From assembly GCA_963817465.1 (NCBI GenBank), contig CAWFOP010000017.1, positions 1 through 64,000 of the forward strand: a DNA stretch of 64,000 bases, in the 5' to 3' direction. The notes below the pieces were generated by a model that saw only the letters and a program-made list of their open reading frames with translations, was not told the DNA's origin and made no database searches. The stretch's first letter is position 1, and every line of letters starts with the position of its first letter. The DNA comes from CAMPKL01 sp963817465 (GTDB lineage Bacteria > Acidobacteriota > Terriglobia > Bryobacterales > UBA6623). Positions 1 through 8,257 of the stretch are shown here, in pieces. The position numbers and the translations under genes were made by a program.

Positions 1-28
1 GCGCTCTAACCAACTGAGCTACGGGCCT
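1..28 (-). tRNA. tRNA, 5' part only (probably tRNA-Ile)
   Basis: On the minus strand the window begins with the 5' part of a tRNA: a 7-nt acceptor strand AGGCCCG, then TA at positions 8-9, then a standard D-arm (GCTCAGTTGGTTAGAGC). The gene runs off the left edge, so the anticodon is not visible. The A at position 1 and the overall 5' end resemble bacterial tRNA-Ile(GAU), but this identity is an inference. Confidence 0.85.
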
Positions 29-152
29 ATTTATGCCGATCGTAGCATGGGCCCAACGGCCCTGTCGACAGCCGTGCGCCGCGCTGAACTAAGGTTTGTT
101 CCCAACCGAAAGTATCACAAGTACTAGGTTGTCAGCTAAGCCCTTTCATTCA

Positions 153-181
153 TTGACACAGTACCGAAGGAACTCTAGAAT
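153..181 (+). promoter_or_regulatory. sigma70-type promoter of the response regulator gene
   Basis: A perfect -35 box TTGACA (153-158) is followed by a 17-nt spacer and a -10 box TAGAAT (176-181, 5/6 to consensus). Transcription would start near 188, leaving a leader of about 29 nt before the ATG at 217. This is the clearest housekeeping-type promoter in the window. Confidence 0.7.
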
Positions 182-216
182 GGGCGTGTACTGAAGGGGT
201 AACTCCTTCATTTTCA

Positions 217-945
217 ATGGAAAACAGCATGACGCAAAGTGAAGCCAGTACCGCCGTGAGCCCCCCGAAGACTGGCTCAAAAACCGAGGAGAAGGAGAAG
301 ATCACCATCTGCATCGCGGATGATCACACGATCTTCCGCGATGGTCTCCGTCGGTTGTTGAGCTTGGAGTCCGATTTTCAGATCGTCGGCGAAGCGCAAG
401 ACGGGACGGAAGTCACTGACATGCTGAAGGATAAGAACCCCGACATCCTACTGCTCGACTTGAAAATGCCCGGGCTCGACGGCCTGTCACTGCTGCAACG
501 CATGCAGAATCAGAAGCTCAAGACGAAGATCATCGTACTCACCGCTTCCGACGACGAAGGGGAGTACGTGCAGGCCATGAAGTACGGTACCTGCGGCATC
601 GTGTTGAAGCAGACCGCGACTGACCTGCTGATCAAGAGCATCCGCAAAGTCTACGACGGCGAGATCTGGCTCGACGCCCGCACCACCGCCGCCGTCATGC
701 GGCAGTTCGCTTCGCCCACCGAACCCAACCCGCGCGAACGCGACAAGCCGCGGCTGTCGAATCGCGAGCGTGAAATCGTAGGCTTCGTCGCCCAAGGCTT
801 CAAGAACAAAGAGATCGCCGAGCGGATGTTCATCTCCGAGCAAACGGTCAAGAACCATCTGCACAACATCTTCGACAAGCTTGGGGTCAGTGATCGCCTG
901 GAGCTGGCGCTCTACGCCATCCACCGCAACATCCGCCCCGTCTAG
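217..945 (+). CDS. NarL/FixJ-family response regulator
   Basis: Two-component response regulator: an N-terminal receiver followed by a LuxR-type helix-turn-helix. The receiver has the acidic pair (IADDH), the phospho-acceptor Asp in LLLDLKMPGLDG, the conserved Thr in IVLTAS and the Lys in GIVLKQ. The C-terminus is a textbook LuxR HTH (LSNREREIV...NKEIAERMFISEQTVKNHLHNI...LGV). About 30 residues of polar, low-complexity sequence precede the receiver. Two starts are possible, 217 and 229; an AAGGGG at 194-199 lies somewhat far from both. It is transcribed from the promoter at 153-181. No partner histidine kinase is adjacent, so its stimulus is unknown. Confidence 0.92.
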   Translation: MENSMTQSEASTAVSPPKTGSKTEEKEKITICIADDHTIFRDGLRRLLSLESDFQIVGEAQDGTEVTDMLKDKNPDILLLDLKMPGLDGLSLLQRMQNQKLKTKIIVLTASDDEGEYVQAMKYGTCGIVLKQTATDLLIKSIRKVYDGEIWLDARTTAAVMRQFASPTEPNPRERDKPRLSNREREIVGFVAQGFKNKEIAERMFISEQTVKNHLHNIFDKLGVSDRLELALYAIHRNIRPV

Positions 946-966
946 ACCGCGCTTAGTCCATCGCTC

Positions 967-2523
967 TCAAGCCGGCTGCACGTCGGCCTTGGCGTGGAAC
1001 GTCCCGCGCGTGATCTCGCGCCCGGATTCGATGTAATCGCGCATCTTCGCCGTCAAGTCGGCGACCACGTTGGGATGCTGCTCCGCGACGTTGGTCAACT
1101 CATCCGGATCCTTCGCCAAGTCGTAGAGCTGCGACGGGTACTCGCGTCCGTAGCGCTGCTGATCGAACACCGTGGAGAAGGCCCACTCGCGCGTGCGAAC
1201 GCCGCCGATCCAACCGTAAGCGTGGACGACGAACTCGTGGGGCGAATTGCCGCCGGTCACCATATCCCAAAGATTCCGCCCGGTCGCACGGGGCGGGGGA
1301 TTGAGTTCCAGCAGATTGAACAGGGTCGGCATCACGTCGGGGTGCTGGATGAAGCCGTCGACGTGCGTGCCCGCGTGCTCGCCTCCCGGCAGGCGCACCA
1401 GAAACGGGTTGTGCGTCACCTGGCGTCGCAGCCGCTCGGGTCCTTTGACGAACTGCCCCTGCTCGCCGAGCAGCGCGCCGTGATCGGAAAAGAACGCCAC
1501 GACGGAAGTGTCGAACAGGCCGAGCTCGTCGACTTTCTTGAGAATCTCGCCCATCCAAAAGTCGACGCACATCGCTTCTCCGGCGTAGTTGGCGCGCAAG
1601 CGCCGCACGCCTTCCTCGGGCACTTCGATGTCCGCGTACGGCGGCTCCCACCATGTCGGTCCGGAGGCGTTCGGCAGGTATTCGTCGAGGAAGCGCTTCG
1701 GCGGATCCCAAGGTTCATGCGGATCGAAGCTCTCCACATGCAGATAAAACGGCGTCTTGTCGTGGTTGCGGTCGAGCCAGCCGATCACTTGCTTGGCCGT
1801 CTTCTCGACCACGGCCTCGCATTCCTTCTCGTAGCGCGAGCGGTTGGCCAGGTACTGGCGCATAAAGTCAGGTCGGCTGGGGGCGACCTTCAGCAAACGG
1901 TCCCAATAATCCTGTGGATAGATGTTCGGCACGATCTGCGGCGTCTCGAAGGGCGCCTGCTCGAACGAGTCCGCCTCGTGGCCGCGCGACCACTCGTAGT
2001 AGCCGAAGCCGCGGTGAAAGTTCTTGCCGGGCCGCTGCATATGCGGCAGATCGGCGATCAAGGCGGTTGCATAGCCGGCCTCGGTGAGCGTTTCAGAGAT
2101 GGTCTGATCTTCGTAATAGAGCTCGTGCCAGCCTGGCAATTGCACCGGCTCGTGCTGGTGATAGGAGTAGTAGGGCACGATGCGGCGGCCGGTCATGATG
2201 ACGCGCCGAATCGGGATCGTCGGCATGCCCTCGGGATAGCAGCGGTCGAAGACGACGCAGTCTTTCGAGAATTCGTCGAGGCGGGGGCAGTGTACGAGGC
2301 CGTTTCCGCCGTAGCACGCCAGATTGTCGGCGCGGAAGGTGTCGGAGGTGAGGAAGATCAGGTTCCGGCGGTTGCCCTTGCCGCGCTGGTCGGGGGGACG
2401 CTCCCAAACGCCGCCGTCGCTCGCTGCGGCGGACTCAGGAGCGGGCGAAGAGCAGCCGCTCAAGGCGGCGGCCGCGGAAGCGCCGGTCAGAAAACCCCGG
2501 CGTGAGAAATTGTTCTTACCCAT
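967..2523 (-). CDS. Sulfatase-fold hydrolase, Tat lipoprotein, Thr at the formylglycine position
   Basis: Alkaline-phosphatase-superfamily protein of the type I sulfatase fold (518 aa). The N-terminus carries a twin-arginine motif (SRRGFLTG) and a lipobox ending at Cys24 (LSGC), so it is probably a Tat-exported lipoprotein. The metal-site strand reads NLIFLTSDTFRADN and a later SDHG supplies metal ligands. The signature segment normally (C/S)xPxR....TG reads TIPIRRVIMTG, with Thr102 where Cys or Ser is converted to formylglycine. A normal sulfatase mechanism is therefore doubtful; phosphodiesterases of this superfamily use Thr as nucleophile. It could be a phosphoesterase-like or inactive paralogue. 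The substrate is unknown. The gene ends close to the convergent response regulator gene. Confidence 0.88.
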   Translation of the reverse strand: MGKNNFSRRGFLTGASAAAALSGCSSPAPESAAASDGGVWERPPDQRGKGNRRNLIFLTSDTFRADNLACYGGNGLVHCPRLDEFSKDCVVFDRCYPEGMPTIPIRRVIMTGRRIVPYYSYHQHEPVQLPGWHELYYEDQTISETLTEAGYATALIADLPHMQRPGKNFHRGFGYYEWSRGHEADSFEQAPFETPQIVPNIYPQDYWDRLLKVAPSRPDFMRQYLANRSRYEKECEAVVEKTAKQVIGWLDRNHDKTPFYLHVESFDPHEPWDPPKRFLDEYLPNASGPTWWEPPYADIEVPEEGVRRLRANYAGEAMCVDFWMGEILKKVDELGLFDTSVVAFFSDHGALLGEQGQFVKGPERLRRQVTHNPFLVRLPGGEHAGTHVDGFIQHPDVMPTLFNLLELNPPPRATGRNLWDMVTGGNSPHEFVVHAYGWIGGVRTREWAFSTVFDQQRYGREYPSQLYDLAKDPDELTNVAEQHPNVVADLTAKMRDYIESGREITRGTFHAKADVQPA

Positions 2524-2563
2524 GGCGGGCGCTAGCGTACCACGTCCGCGAACGACGGGCCGG

Positions 2564-3637
2564 TCAACTGGTCGAAAGTTGCGTTTCCGCCGCCTTTGAG
2601 CCGCGCCAGACGCCGATTGAGCCCCAGGCGAGGAAGACGACGTACATCATGGCTTGGAACAGCAGAATGTGCGCGATCGCCTCGTCGCGCGTGATGCCGA
2701 ACGGCGTGAGCACGCTGACGGCGACGAATTGATAGATGCCGACGTAACCGGGAGTCGAGGGCAAGGCACTGCCCAAACCCAGTCCGGCGATCAGCAGAAA
2801 CGCCATGGGGAAGTCAATGTTCACGCCGATCGACCGGGCAAGGGTGACCACGACGACGGCGTCCACGCACCAAATCACAGCCGTCAAGCTCACGAAGCGA
2901 GCGAGCCGGCCGCGGTCATGAAAGCTGCGTATGCCCTCGAGGCCCTGCGCCAGGGCGTAACGCGCGAATTCCTTGAGCTTGTGCGGTAGCGGAACGACGT
3001 TGAGCACTCGCAACCAAAAGTTTTCAAGCGACGGCGCGAAGACCAGGACCGCCGCGGCGAAAAAGCCGATGAAGGCCATTGGCTCCGCCGCTTTCGACAG
3101 CCAGCCGGGTTGCTCGGGGACGATAAGGAGCACGACGGAGCTGATGATGACGAGCGTGATGGCGTCGACCACGCGCTCACACAGGGCGGTCGTGAGGACG
3201 AAAGTGCGGCTTAGGCCCGAGCGGCGGCTGATCATAAGCGTGCGCACGACCTCGCCGGCGCGCGCCGGGAGAAAGTTATTGCCTAGATACCCGGCCGACG
3301 TCGCCCAAAAAGCGTCCGCGACGGACACGTGGTGACGCATCGAGAGCAGCACCCGCCAGCGAATCGAGCGCAAAGCCAAACCGATCGACATCAGCAAGAA
3401 CGCGGCCGCGACCTCGCCGATCTCGGCGCCCTGCAGGATCTGCCAGACGCGCGGCCATTCGACGCCGCGCAGGGAGTAATAGAGCAGCAACGCCGCGAGC
3501 CCCAACGAGACGATCCAGTAGATCGCGCGCGGCCGCGGCGTTTCTGCAATTGGGCTGGATTCTTGACTCAAACGGCTGATCCCGGGCGACGACTGGTCGA
3601 TCGTGGATATGCACGGCGCTCGTGCGCCCGACCTCAA
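2564..3637 (-). CDS. UPF0104 / LPG-synthase-TM (flippase-like) membrane protein
   Basis: Integral membrane protein of the lysylphosphatidylglycerol synthase transmembrane-region family, here without the C-terminal synthase domain (357 aa including a doubtful N-terminal ~35 residues). Family landmarks are LRSIRWRVLL, the motif GYLGNNFLPARAGEVVR and PSTPGYVGIYQ near the C-terminus; about seven to eight hydrophobic helices are visible. Stand-alone members are annotated flippase-like and are often linked to lipid or polyprenol-linked sugar transport; the substrate cannot be told. The ATG at 3637 gives a polar extension, so a TTG at 3571 is a possible alternative start. It lies 40 bp from the 5' end of the sulfatase-like gene, same strand. 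Confidence 0.85.
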   Translation of the reverse strand: MRSGARAPCISTIDQSSPGISRLSQESSPIAETPRPRAIYWIVSLGLAALLLYYSLRGVEWPRVWQILQGAEIGEVAAAFLLMSIGLALRSIRWRVLLSMRHHVSVADAFWATSAGYLGNNFLPARAGEVVRTLMISRRSGLSRTFVLTTALCERVVDAITLVIISSVVLLIVPEQPGWLSKAAEPMAFIGFFAAAVLVFAPSLENFWLRVLNVVPLPHKLKEFARYALAQGLEGIRSFHDRGRLARFVSLTAVIWCVDAVVVVTLARSIGVNIDFPMAFLLIAGLGLGSALPSTPGYVGIYQFVAVSVLTPFGITRDEAIAHILLFQAMMYVVFLAWGSIGVWRGSKAAETQLSTS

Positions 3638-3762
3638 GTTTAAGAGAAAAGCCGCAAACGGGAAACCGGGGGACCCGGCCTACATCGGTGTCGGAAAAAG
3701 TCCTTAGTCGACCGCCGCCGCTCGATGTTCACTCGCTCCCCTACTCGATGCCTACTCGCGCC

Positions 3763-5112
3763 CTACTCAATGCCGAGCTGTTTCTGAATCTCTTCGAGCG
3801 GCACGCCTTTGGTTTCGGGCATCACACGCAGCACCCAAATCAACTGTCCCACCATCATGAGCGCGTAGAAGGCGAAGGCATGTCCGCCCGACGTGGCAGC
3901 GATCATGGGGAACGTCCAGGAGATGGCCGCCGCCATGAACCAGTGGGTAAAACTGCCGAGCGCTTGGCCGCGGGCCCGCAGGCGGTTGGGGAAGATCTCG
4001 CTCAAAAAAACCCAGATCACCGCTCCCTGGCCGAAGGCGTGTGACGCAATGAAGACCATCAGACTCACCAGAACGACCGTCCCGCCGAAGGGCGTGAACT
4101 CGGTTCCGTAGGTGTAGAACGCCGCGGCGGTCGACGCCAGACTGACGATGTAGCCGATCGACCCGACGATCATCAGCTTGCGGCGGCCGAAGTTGTCGAT
4201 GATCGCCAGCGCGGCCATCGTGAACACCAAATTCGTCAAGCCCACTACGACTGCCTGAAACAACGCCGACTCGCTGCCGGCGCCCGCCATGCGGAAAATC
4301 TGCGGCGCGTAGTACATCAAGGCGTTGATGCCGGAGAGTTGGTTGAACATAGCGATCGCGACGGCCAGCAGGATCGGCTTGCGATACGCGGCTTGGAACA
4401 GCGGCTCTCGCAGGCTGTGCCGCTCGAGCGCCAGCGACTGTTCGATCGCGTCGATTTCTTGCTTGACCGAGCGCCCCAAGTCGGTGCCGAGCTTCGCTAG
4501 CGTCGCCGTCGCTTCGCTGACACGGCCCTGCGCGACCAGCCAGCGCGGGCTGAACGGAACCGCGAAAAGCAACACGAAGAACAAGGCCGCCGGGATCGCC
4601 TCGACGCCGAACATCCAGCGCCACTGCGCGCCGCCCAGGTCGGCCCCGGCGATCGTGTAGTTCGAAAGGTACGCCAGCAAGATACCCAGCACGATGTTGA
4701 ACTGGGTAATGGCGACGAGTCGTCCGCGATAGCGCGCCGGCGAGATCTCGGCGATGTACATGGGTGAGACCACCGAAGCGCCGCCCACGCCGAGGCCGCC
4801 TACGAAGCGAAAGAAGAGGAACGAATACCAATCCCACGCCAGAGCGCTGCCGACGGCCGAAACGAAGTAGAGCACCGCGATCCAGATCAGCGTGTTGCGC
4901 CGACCCACGGCGTCGGCGGGCGGACCGCTGGCGAGCGCGCCGGCGATAGTGCCGATCAGCGCGCTGGCGACGGTGAAGCCGAGCCATCCCGGTGTGAGGT
5001 TGAAAATGTCCGCAAGCGCTTCGGTCGTTCCCGAGATGACCGCAGTGTCAAACCCGAAAAGCAAGCCCCCCAGGGCGGCGATAACGGCGGCGGAAATAAG
5101 CGGACGTTGCAT
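3763..5112 (-). CDS. MFS sugar porter (XylE/GalP type)
   Basis: Twelve-helix major facilitator of the sugar porter family (449 aa, usual length). Visible family motifs: GGLLFGFDTAVISG in helix 1, a repeat-1 signature GRRN after helix 2, the YIAEISPARYRGRL loop, the PxSPRWL motif at the central loop, FNQLSGINALMYYAPQIF in helix 7 and the C-terminal PETKGVPLEEI. These features are those of proton-coupled or facilitative hexose/pentose uptake. With the esterases and glycosidases elsewhere in the window it probably imports a released monosaccharide. The exact sugar cannot be deduced. Confidence 0.93.
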   Translation of the reverse strand: MQRPLISAAVIAALGGLLFGFDTAVISGTTEALADIFNLTPGWLGFTVASALIGTIAGALASGPPADAVGRRNTLIWIAVLYFVSAVGSALAWDWYSFLFFRFVGGLGVGGASVVSPMYIAEISPARYRGRLVAITQFNIVLGILLAYLSNYTIAGADLGGAQWRWMFGVEAIPAALFFVLLFAVPFSPRWLVAQGRVSEATATLAKLGTDLGRSVKQEIDAIEQSLALERHSLREPLFQAAYRKPILLAVAIAMFNQLSGINALMYYAPQIFRMAGAGSESALFQAVVVGLTNLVFTMAALAIIDNFGRRKLMIVGSIGYIVSLASTAAAFYTYGTEFTPFGGTVVLVSLMVFIASHAFGQGAVIWVFLSEIFPNRLRARGQALGSFTHWFMAAAISWTFPMIAATSGGHAFAFYALMMVGQLIWVLRVMPETKGVPLEEIQKQLGIE

Positions 5113-5271
5113 TGAGGAAGGCGGCCATACAGCATCGCACGAATGCCGCGCCTATCGCGACCGCCGGCGGAGGTCGCAAGATGAGGGTTGCCGGAAACAG
5201 ACGTGGCGCGTCTGTGTGAAAGAGCGCAGCGCTGCCGATGTCGCCGATGGGATTGCGACGATCCTTCTGTT

Positions 5272-5781
5272 TCAGACTGAGGCGTCGGCGCCGGAGCGGA
5301 TTAGTTTGACGATCTTGTCGTCGGCCTTCTTGTTCTTCGGCCCTTCAAGCAGCGCCTCGCCCGAGAAGACCGACAGAGTGCGCGCCAAATCCTCGATGTC
5401 GGCGCCTTCCTCGACCGGCGTCTCATGCTCCACCCAGTTGCACAGGGGGATGTTGCGGAAGTAGATGCGCTCCTGCACGACCAGGCACTTTCGCGTGGCG
5501 AACAGCAGCTTCTGTTCGCGAACGAAGCGGCGCTGCTCGGTGCGAATGTCGGAGAGGAACTTCTCGAGCGACTGCGTCCTGGCGTTCTCTTCCCGCAGGC
5601 GGTTGAGCTCTTCGAGCGTCGAGCGCTGCGCCTCGATGGCGGCGCGCGCTTCGCTCAAGCTCTGGCGTTCGCGGGCGAGCTGCACTTCCATGCGCTGCTG
5701 CATGATATAGACCGCAATCAGCGCCGAGCCGACAGCGATGAAGATCGGCAGAATGACCCAAAGGGCCGCTTGCAACGTCAT
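5272..5781 (-). CDS. Membrane-anchored coiled-coil protein of unknown function
   Basis: A 169-residue protein with one N-terminal hydrophobic helix (residues ~6-27), then a charged, Arg/Glu-rich helix with heptad character (residues ~30-90) and a short C-terminal domain containing two Cys (ATRKCLVV, PLCNWVEH). No family is recognised. The topology suggests an inner-membrane anchor with the coiled coil in cytoplasm or periplasm. It is divergent to the next gene, whose start is ~75 bp away. Confidence 0.6.
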   Translation of the reverse strand: MTLQAALWVILPIFIAVGSALIAVYIMQQRMEVQLARERQSLSEARAAIEAQRSTLEELNRLREENARTQSLEKFLSDIRTEQRRFVREQKLLFATRKCLVVQERIYFRNIPLCNWVEHETPVEEGADIEDLARTLSVFSGEALLEGPKNKKADDKIVKLIRSGADASV

Positions 5782-5853
5782 GAGACTGAGAGCATTATAG
5801 CCGCGTCGCGTAGCGGCTCGCCCGGCTTTTGTCTCACCGAACCGCTACCATCG

Positions 5854-7032
5854 ATGTGGGACGCCTCGATGCCGGAACTCGATTACGACCAAATTGAAAG
5901 CCTGCTCGAAACCGGAGACCTCAAAGGGTTCGACGAGTTGGCCGAACGCTTGATCGCCGAGGGCGCCTACCCGGCGGTGTTCGAAGCGCGGTTGATGCGC
6001 TCGCGTCTCGAGCTGGGTCTGCCGCTGATCCTCGACGGACCGCTCGACAGCGTCCCGAAGGCGTACGAGGAAGCGCAACTCGAGGCGGCTCGCGAGGTCG
6101 GACGGTTGTTTCTCGAGAACGGGCAAGTCTATCGCGCCTGGCCCTACTTTCGCGCGCTTGGCGACCCGCAGCCGATCCGCGAGGCGATCGAACGCTTCAC
6201 GCCGTCCGGCGACGAAGAGGAGATCGACGGCATCGTCGAGATCGCCTACCACGAGCGTGTGCATCCTCTCAAAGGCTTCGAGCTGATTCTGGCGCACTAC
6301 GGCACCTGCCGCGCGATCACGAACTTCTCGCACTACCCCAGCGACGAAGGGCGCGTCGAGGCGGCGCGCCTGCTGGTCAAAGACCTCTACGGCGACCTGC
6401 TCGGCAGCATCAAACGCTCGATCGCAAGCGCGGAAGGATCCGAGCCCGAGAGCGATTCGATCGCCGAGATCGTACGCGACCGCGACTGGCTGTTCGACGG
6501 CGCCAATTATTTCATCGACAATTCCCATGTCTCGTCGGTCGTCCAGATGGCCCCCGATTGGGACGACCCGGAGACGCTGCGGCTCGTGCTGGAGCTGACC
6601 GAGTACGGGCGCCGGCTGTCGGACATGTACCAATTCAAGGGCGACGTTCCTTTCGAGAACGTCTATGCCGATGTCGGTGTTTACGTGCGCGCGATCCTCG
6701 GCGAACAGCAGGATGAGGCGGTCGCGCACTTCCGGGCGAAGCTGGGCGAGGGGCCGGACCCGTTCGGCGACATCGCGGCGCAGACGCTCGTGAAGCTGCT
6801 GCTACAGCTCGAGCGGTATCAGGAGGCGATCGACGTAGCCGAGGAGCGTTTGCTCGACGTCGATCCGGGACGCATGATCTGCCCGAGCCCGCTGGAGCTC
6901 TGCCAGATGGCGGGCGACTACGAGCGCATGAAGAAGATCGCCAAGGCCGTCAACAACAAACTCGCCTACGCGGCGGCCGTGGCGGCGAGCGCCAAGGTCG
7001 GGGCGCAGAGCGCTCAGCCTGCGCGCGCCTAG
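5854..7032 (+). CDS. Hypothetical acidic alpha-helical protein
   Basis: About 392 residues, rich in Glu, Asp, Leu and Ala, with no signal peptide and no membrane segments, so presumably cytoplasmic. Predicted almost entirely helical; the last third (LVKLLLQLERYQEAIDVAEERLL) looks like a TPR-type helical hairpin. No catalytic motif is recognised. Starts at 5854 and 5869 are both possible; the open frame upstream (from 5425) lies antisense to the coiled-coil gene and is not believed. Its stop overlaps the convergent NRAMP-like gene by 4 bp. Confidence 0.7.
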   Translation: MWDASMPELDYDQIESLLETGDLKGFDELAERLIAEGAYPAVFEARLMRSRLELGLPLILDGPLDSVPKAYEEAQLEAAREVGRLFLENGQVYRAWPYFRALGDPQPIREAIERFTPSGDEEEIDGIVEIAYHERVHPLKGFELILAHYGTCRAITNFSHYPSDEGRVEAARLLVKDLYGDLLGSIKRSIASAEGSEPESDSIAEIVRDRDWLFDGANYFIDNSHVSSVVQMAPDWDDPETLRLVLELTEYGRRLSDMYQFKGDVPFENVYADVGVYVRAILGEQQDEAVAHFRAKLGEGPDPFGDIAAQTLVKLLLQLERYQEAIDVAEERLLDVDPGRMICPSPLELCQMAGDYERMKKIAKAVNNKLAYAAAVAASAKVGAQSAQPARA

Positions 7033-8237
7033 CTGAAGGCCAGATACGCGAAAAAGAGCATTGTCAGCGCCAAGGCGCCGTTGAGCGCGTGGCTGCTGCG
7101 GAAGCGGTCGCCGACCCAGTCGCGGCGGCTGTTGAGAATGATGAGCGTGAGCGCCAACAACGGCAGGAAGGCCGCGCCGCAGATTCCGTAGACGAGTTGA
7201 ACCAGGCGCACCGGCTGCTGGATCAGCAGCAGCGGAATGAATGCGATCGCGAGCAAGTAGGCGCGATAGGCCGTCGTGCGCCGCAGGTCTTGCCGGATCT
7301 TGCCGCGGCGCATCTCCCAGAAGTCGGCGAACAGATACGGCACGCCTTGCCAAACCCCCAGCAGGCTCGAGAACACCGCGGCCCAGAATCCGGCGAGAAA
7401 GACCCAACGGCCCGGAGGGCCTAGCGCCGCTCCGAGTTGGTCGGCCATTTCGCCCGCGAGATCGGCGCCGCCGCCCGATAATTCGAGTCGCGACCCGATG
7501 ATGACGACCGCGATCCCGAACAATGCGGTGACCCCGTTTCCGACGGCCAAGTCGAGGCGGCAAACCTTCAAATCAGCCAGGCCCTGGCGGCCTCGTTCGC
7601 GAATCCAATAGCCATAGAGCAGGAGCGTCACCGTGCCCCCGACGCCTCCCAGCACGGCGAGAATCCAGGTCGAGCCGGACTCCGGCATCCGGGGCGCGAA
7701 GCCGGCGGCGACCGCGCCCCAATCGGGCCGCATGGCGAAGACCGTGCCGATCACGGTAACGAACATCAAGCCCACCAGGCCCGACATGAAGCGCTCAAAG
7801 AACGCGAAGCTGCCGCGCCAAACCAGCGCCAACCCCACCATGGAGTGAGCCGCGCCCCAGATCAAGCGCGACTCGTTGACATCCCCGATCGGCAAGATCG
7901 CCGCGCCCGCGACTCCGCACGCGCTGGTCAGTGCGCCGCCGACGACCAGGCTGAACAACGCGAGATAGGCCAAGAACAACCAGCGCACCCAGACGCCCAG
8001 GCGGTCGTTCCAGCCTTCGAGGACCGTCGTTCCGGTCGCGAGCTGCCAGCGCGCGATGCCTTCGGTCAAAACAAACTTGAGAGCCGCGCCTACCGCGACG
8101 GCCCAGAGCACTCCGAGGCCGGCTTCCGATCCGGCCAGCGTGGAGGTGAGCAAGTCGCCGGCGCCGACGCCGGTTGCAGCCAGCAAGATGCCGGGGGCGA
8201 GAGTCGTGTACAGGGACTTCGTCGGGCGGTCGGACAT
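7029..8237 (-). CDS. NRAMP-related transporter with altered metal-site motif
   Basis: Integral membrane protein of 402 residues with about ten to eleven helices. The N-terminus APGILLAATGVGAGDLLTS aligns with helix 1 of NRAMP divalent-metal transporters, but the DPGN metal-binding motif reads GAGD (residues 25-28). The MPH motif of helix 6 is not found; the matching region reads VTLLLYGYW. The canonical Mn/Fe ligands are therefore absent, so the substrate may be another cation (as in NRAMP-related Mg transporters) or something else. It sits 20 bp downstream of the iduronate-sulfatase-like gene on the same strand and is probably co-transcribed with it. Confidence 0.82.
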   Translation of the reverse strand: MSDRPTKSLYTTLAPGILLAATGVGAGDLLTSTLAGSEAGLGVLWAVAVGAALKFVLTEGIARWQLATGTTVLEGWNDRLGVWVRWLFLAYLALFSLVVGGALTSACGVAGAAILPIGDVNESRLIWGAAHSMVGLALVWRGSFAFFERFMSGLVGLMFVTVIGTVFAMRPDWGAVAAGFAPRMPESGSTWILAVLGGVGGTVTLLLYGYWIRERGRQGLADLKVCRLDLAVGNGVTALFGIAVVIIGSRLELSGGGADLAGEMADQLGAALGPPGRWVFLAGFWAAVFSSLLGVWQGVPYLFADFWEMRRGKIRQDLRRTTAYRAYLLAIAFIPLLLIQQPVRLVQLVYGICGAAFLPLLALTLIILNSRRDWVGDRFRSSHALNGALALTMLFFAYLAFS

Positions 8238-8257
8238 GGACCGCGTTCAATTGTGCA

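Noticed and set aside
994..2505. 503-residue open frame on the plus strand
   Set aside because: Antisense shadow of the sulfatase-like gene; composition (Val/Arg/Ala-rich, no motifs) is typical for reverse frames in GC-rich DNA.
5425..5853. N-terminal extension of the hypothetical protein at 5854-7032
   Set aside because: Lies antisense to the coiled-coil gene at 5272-5781 and has no protein-like features.
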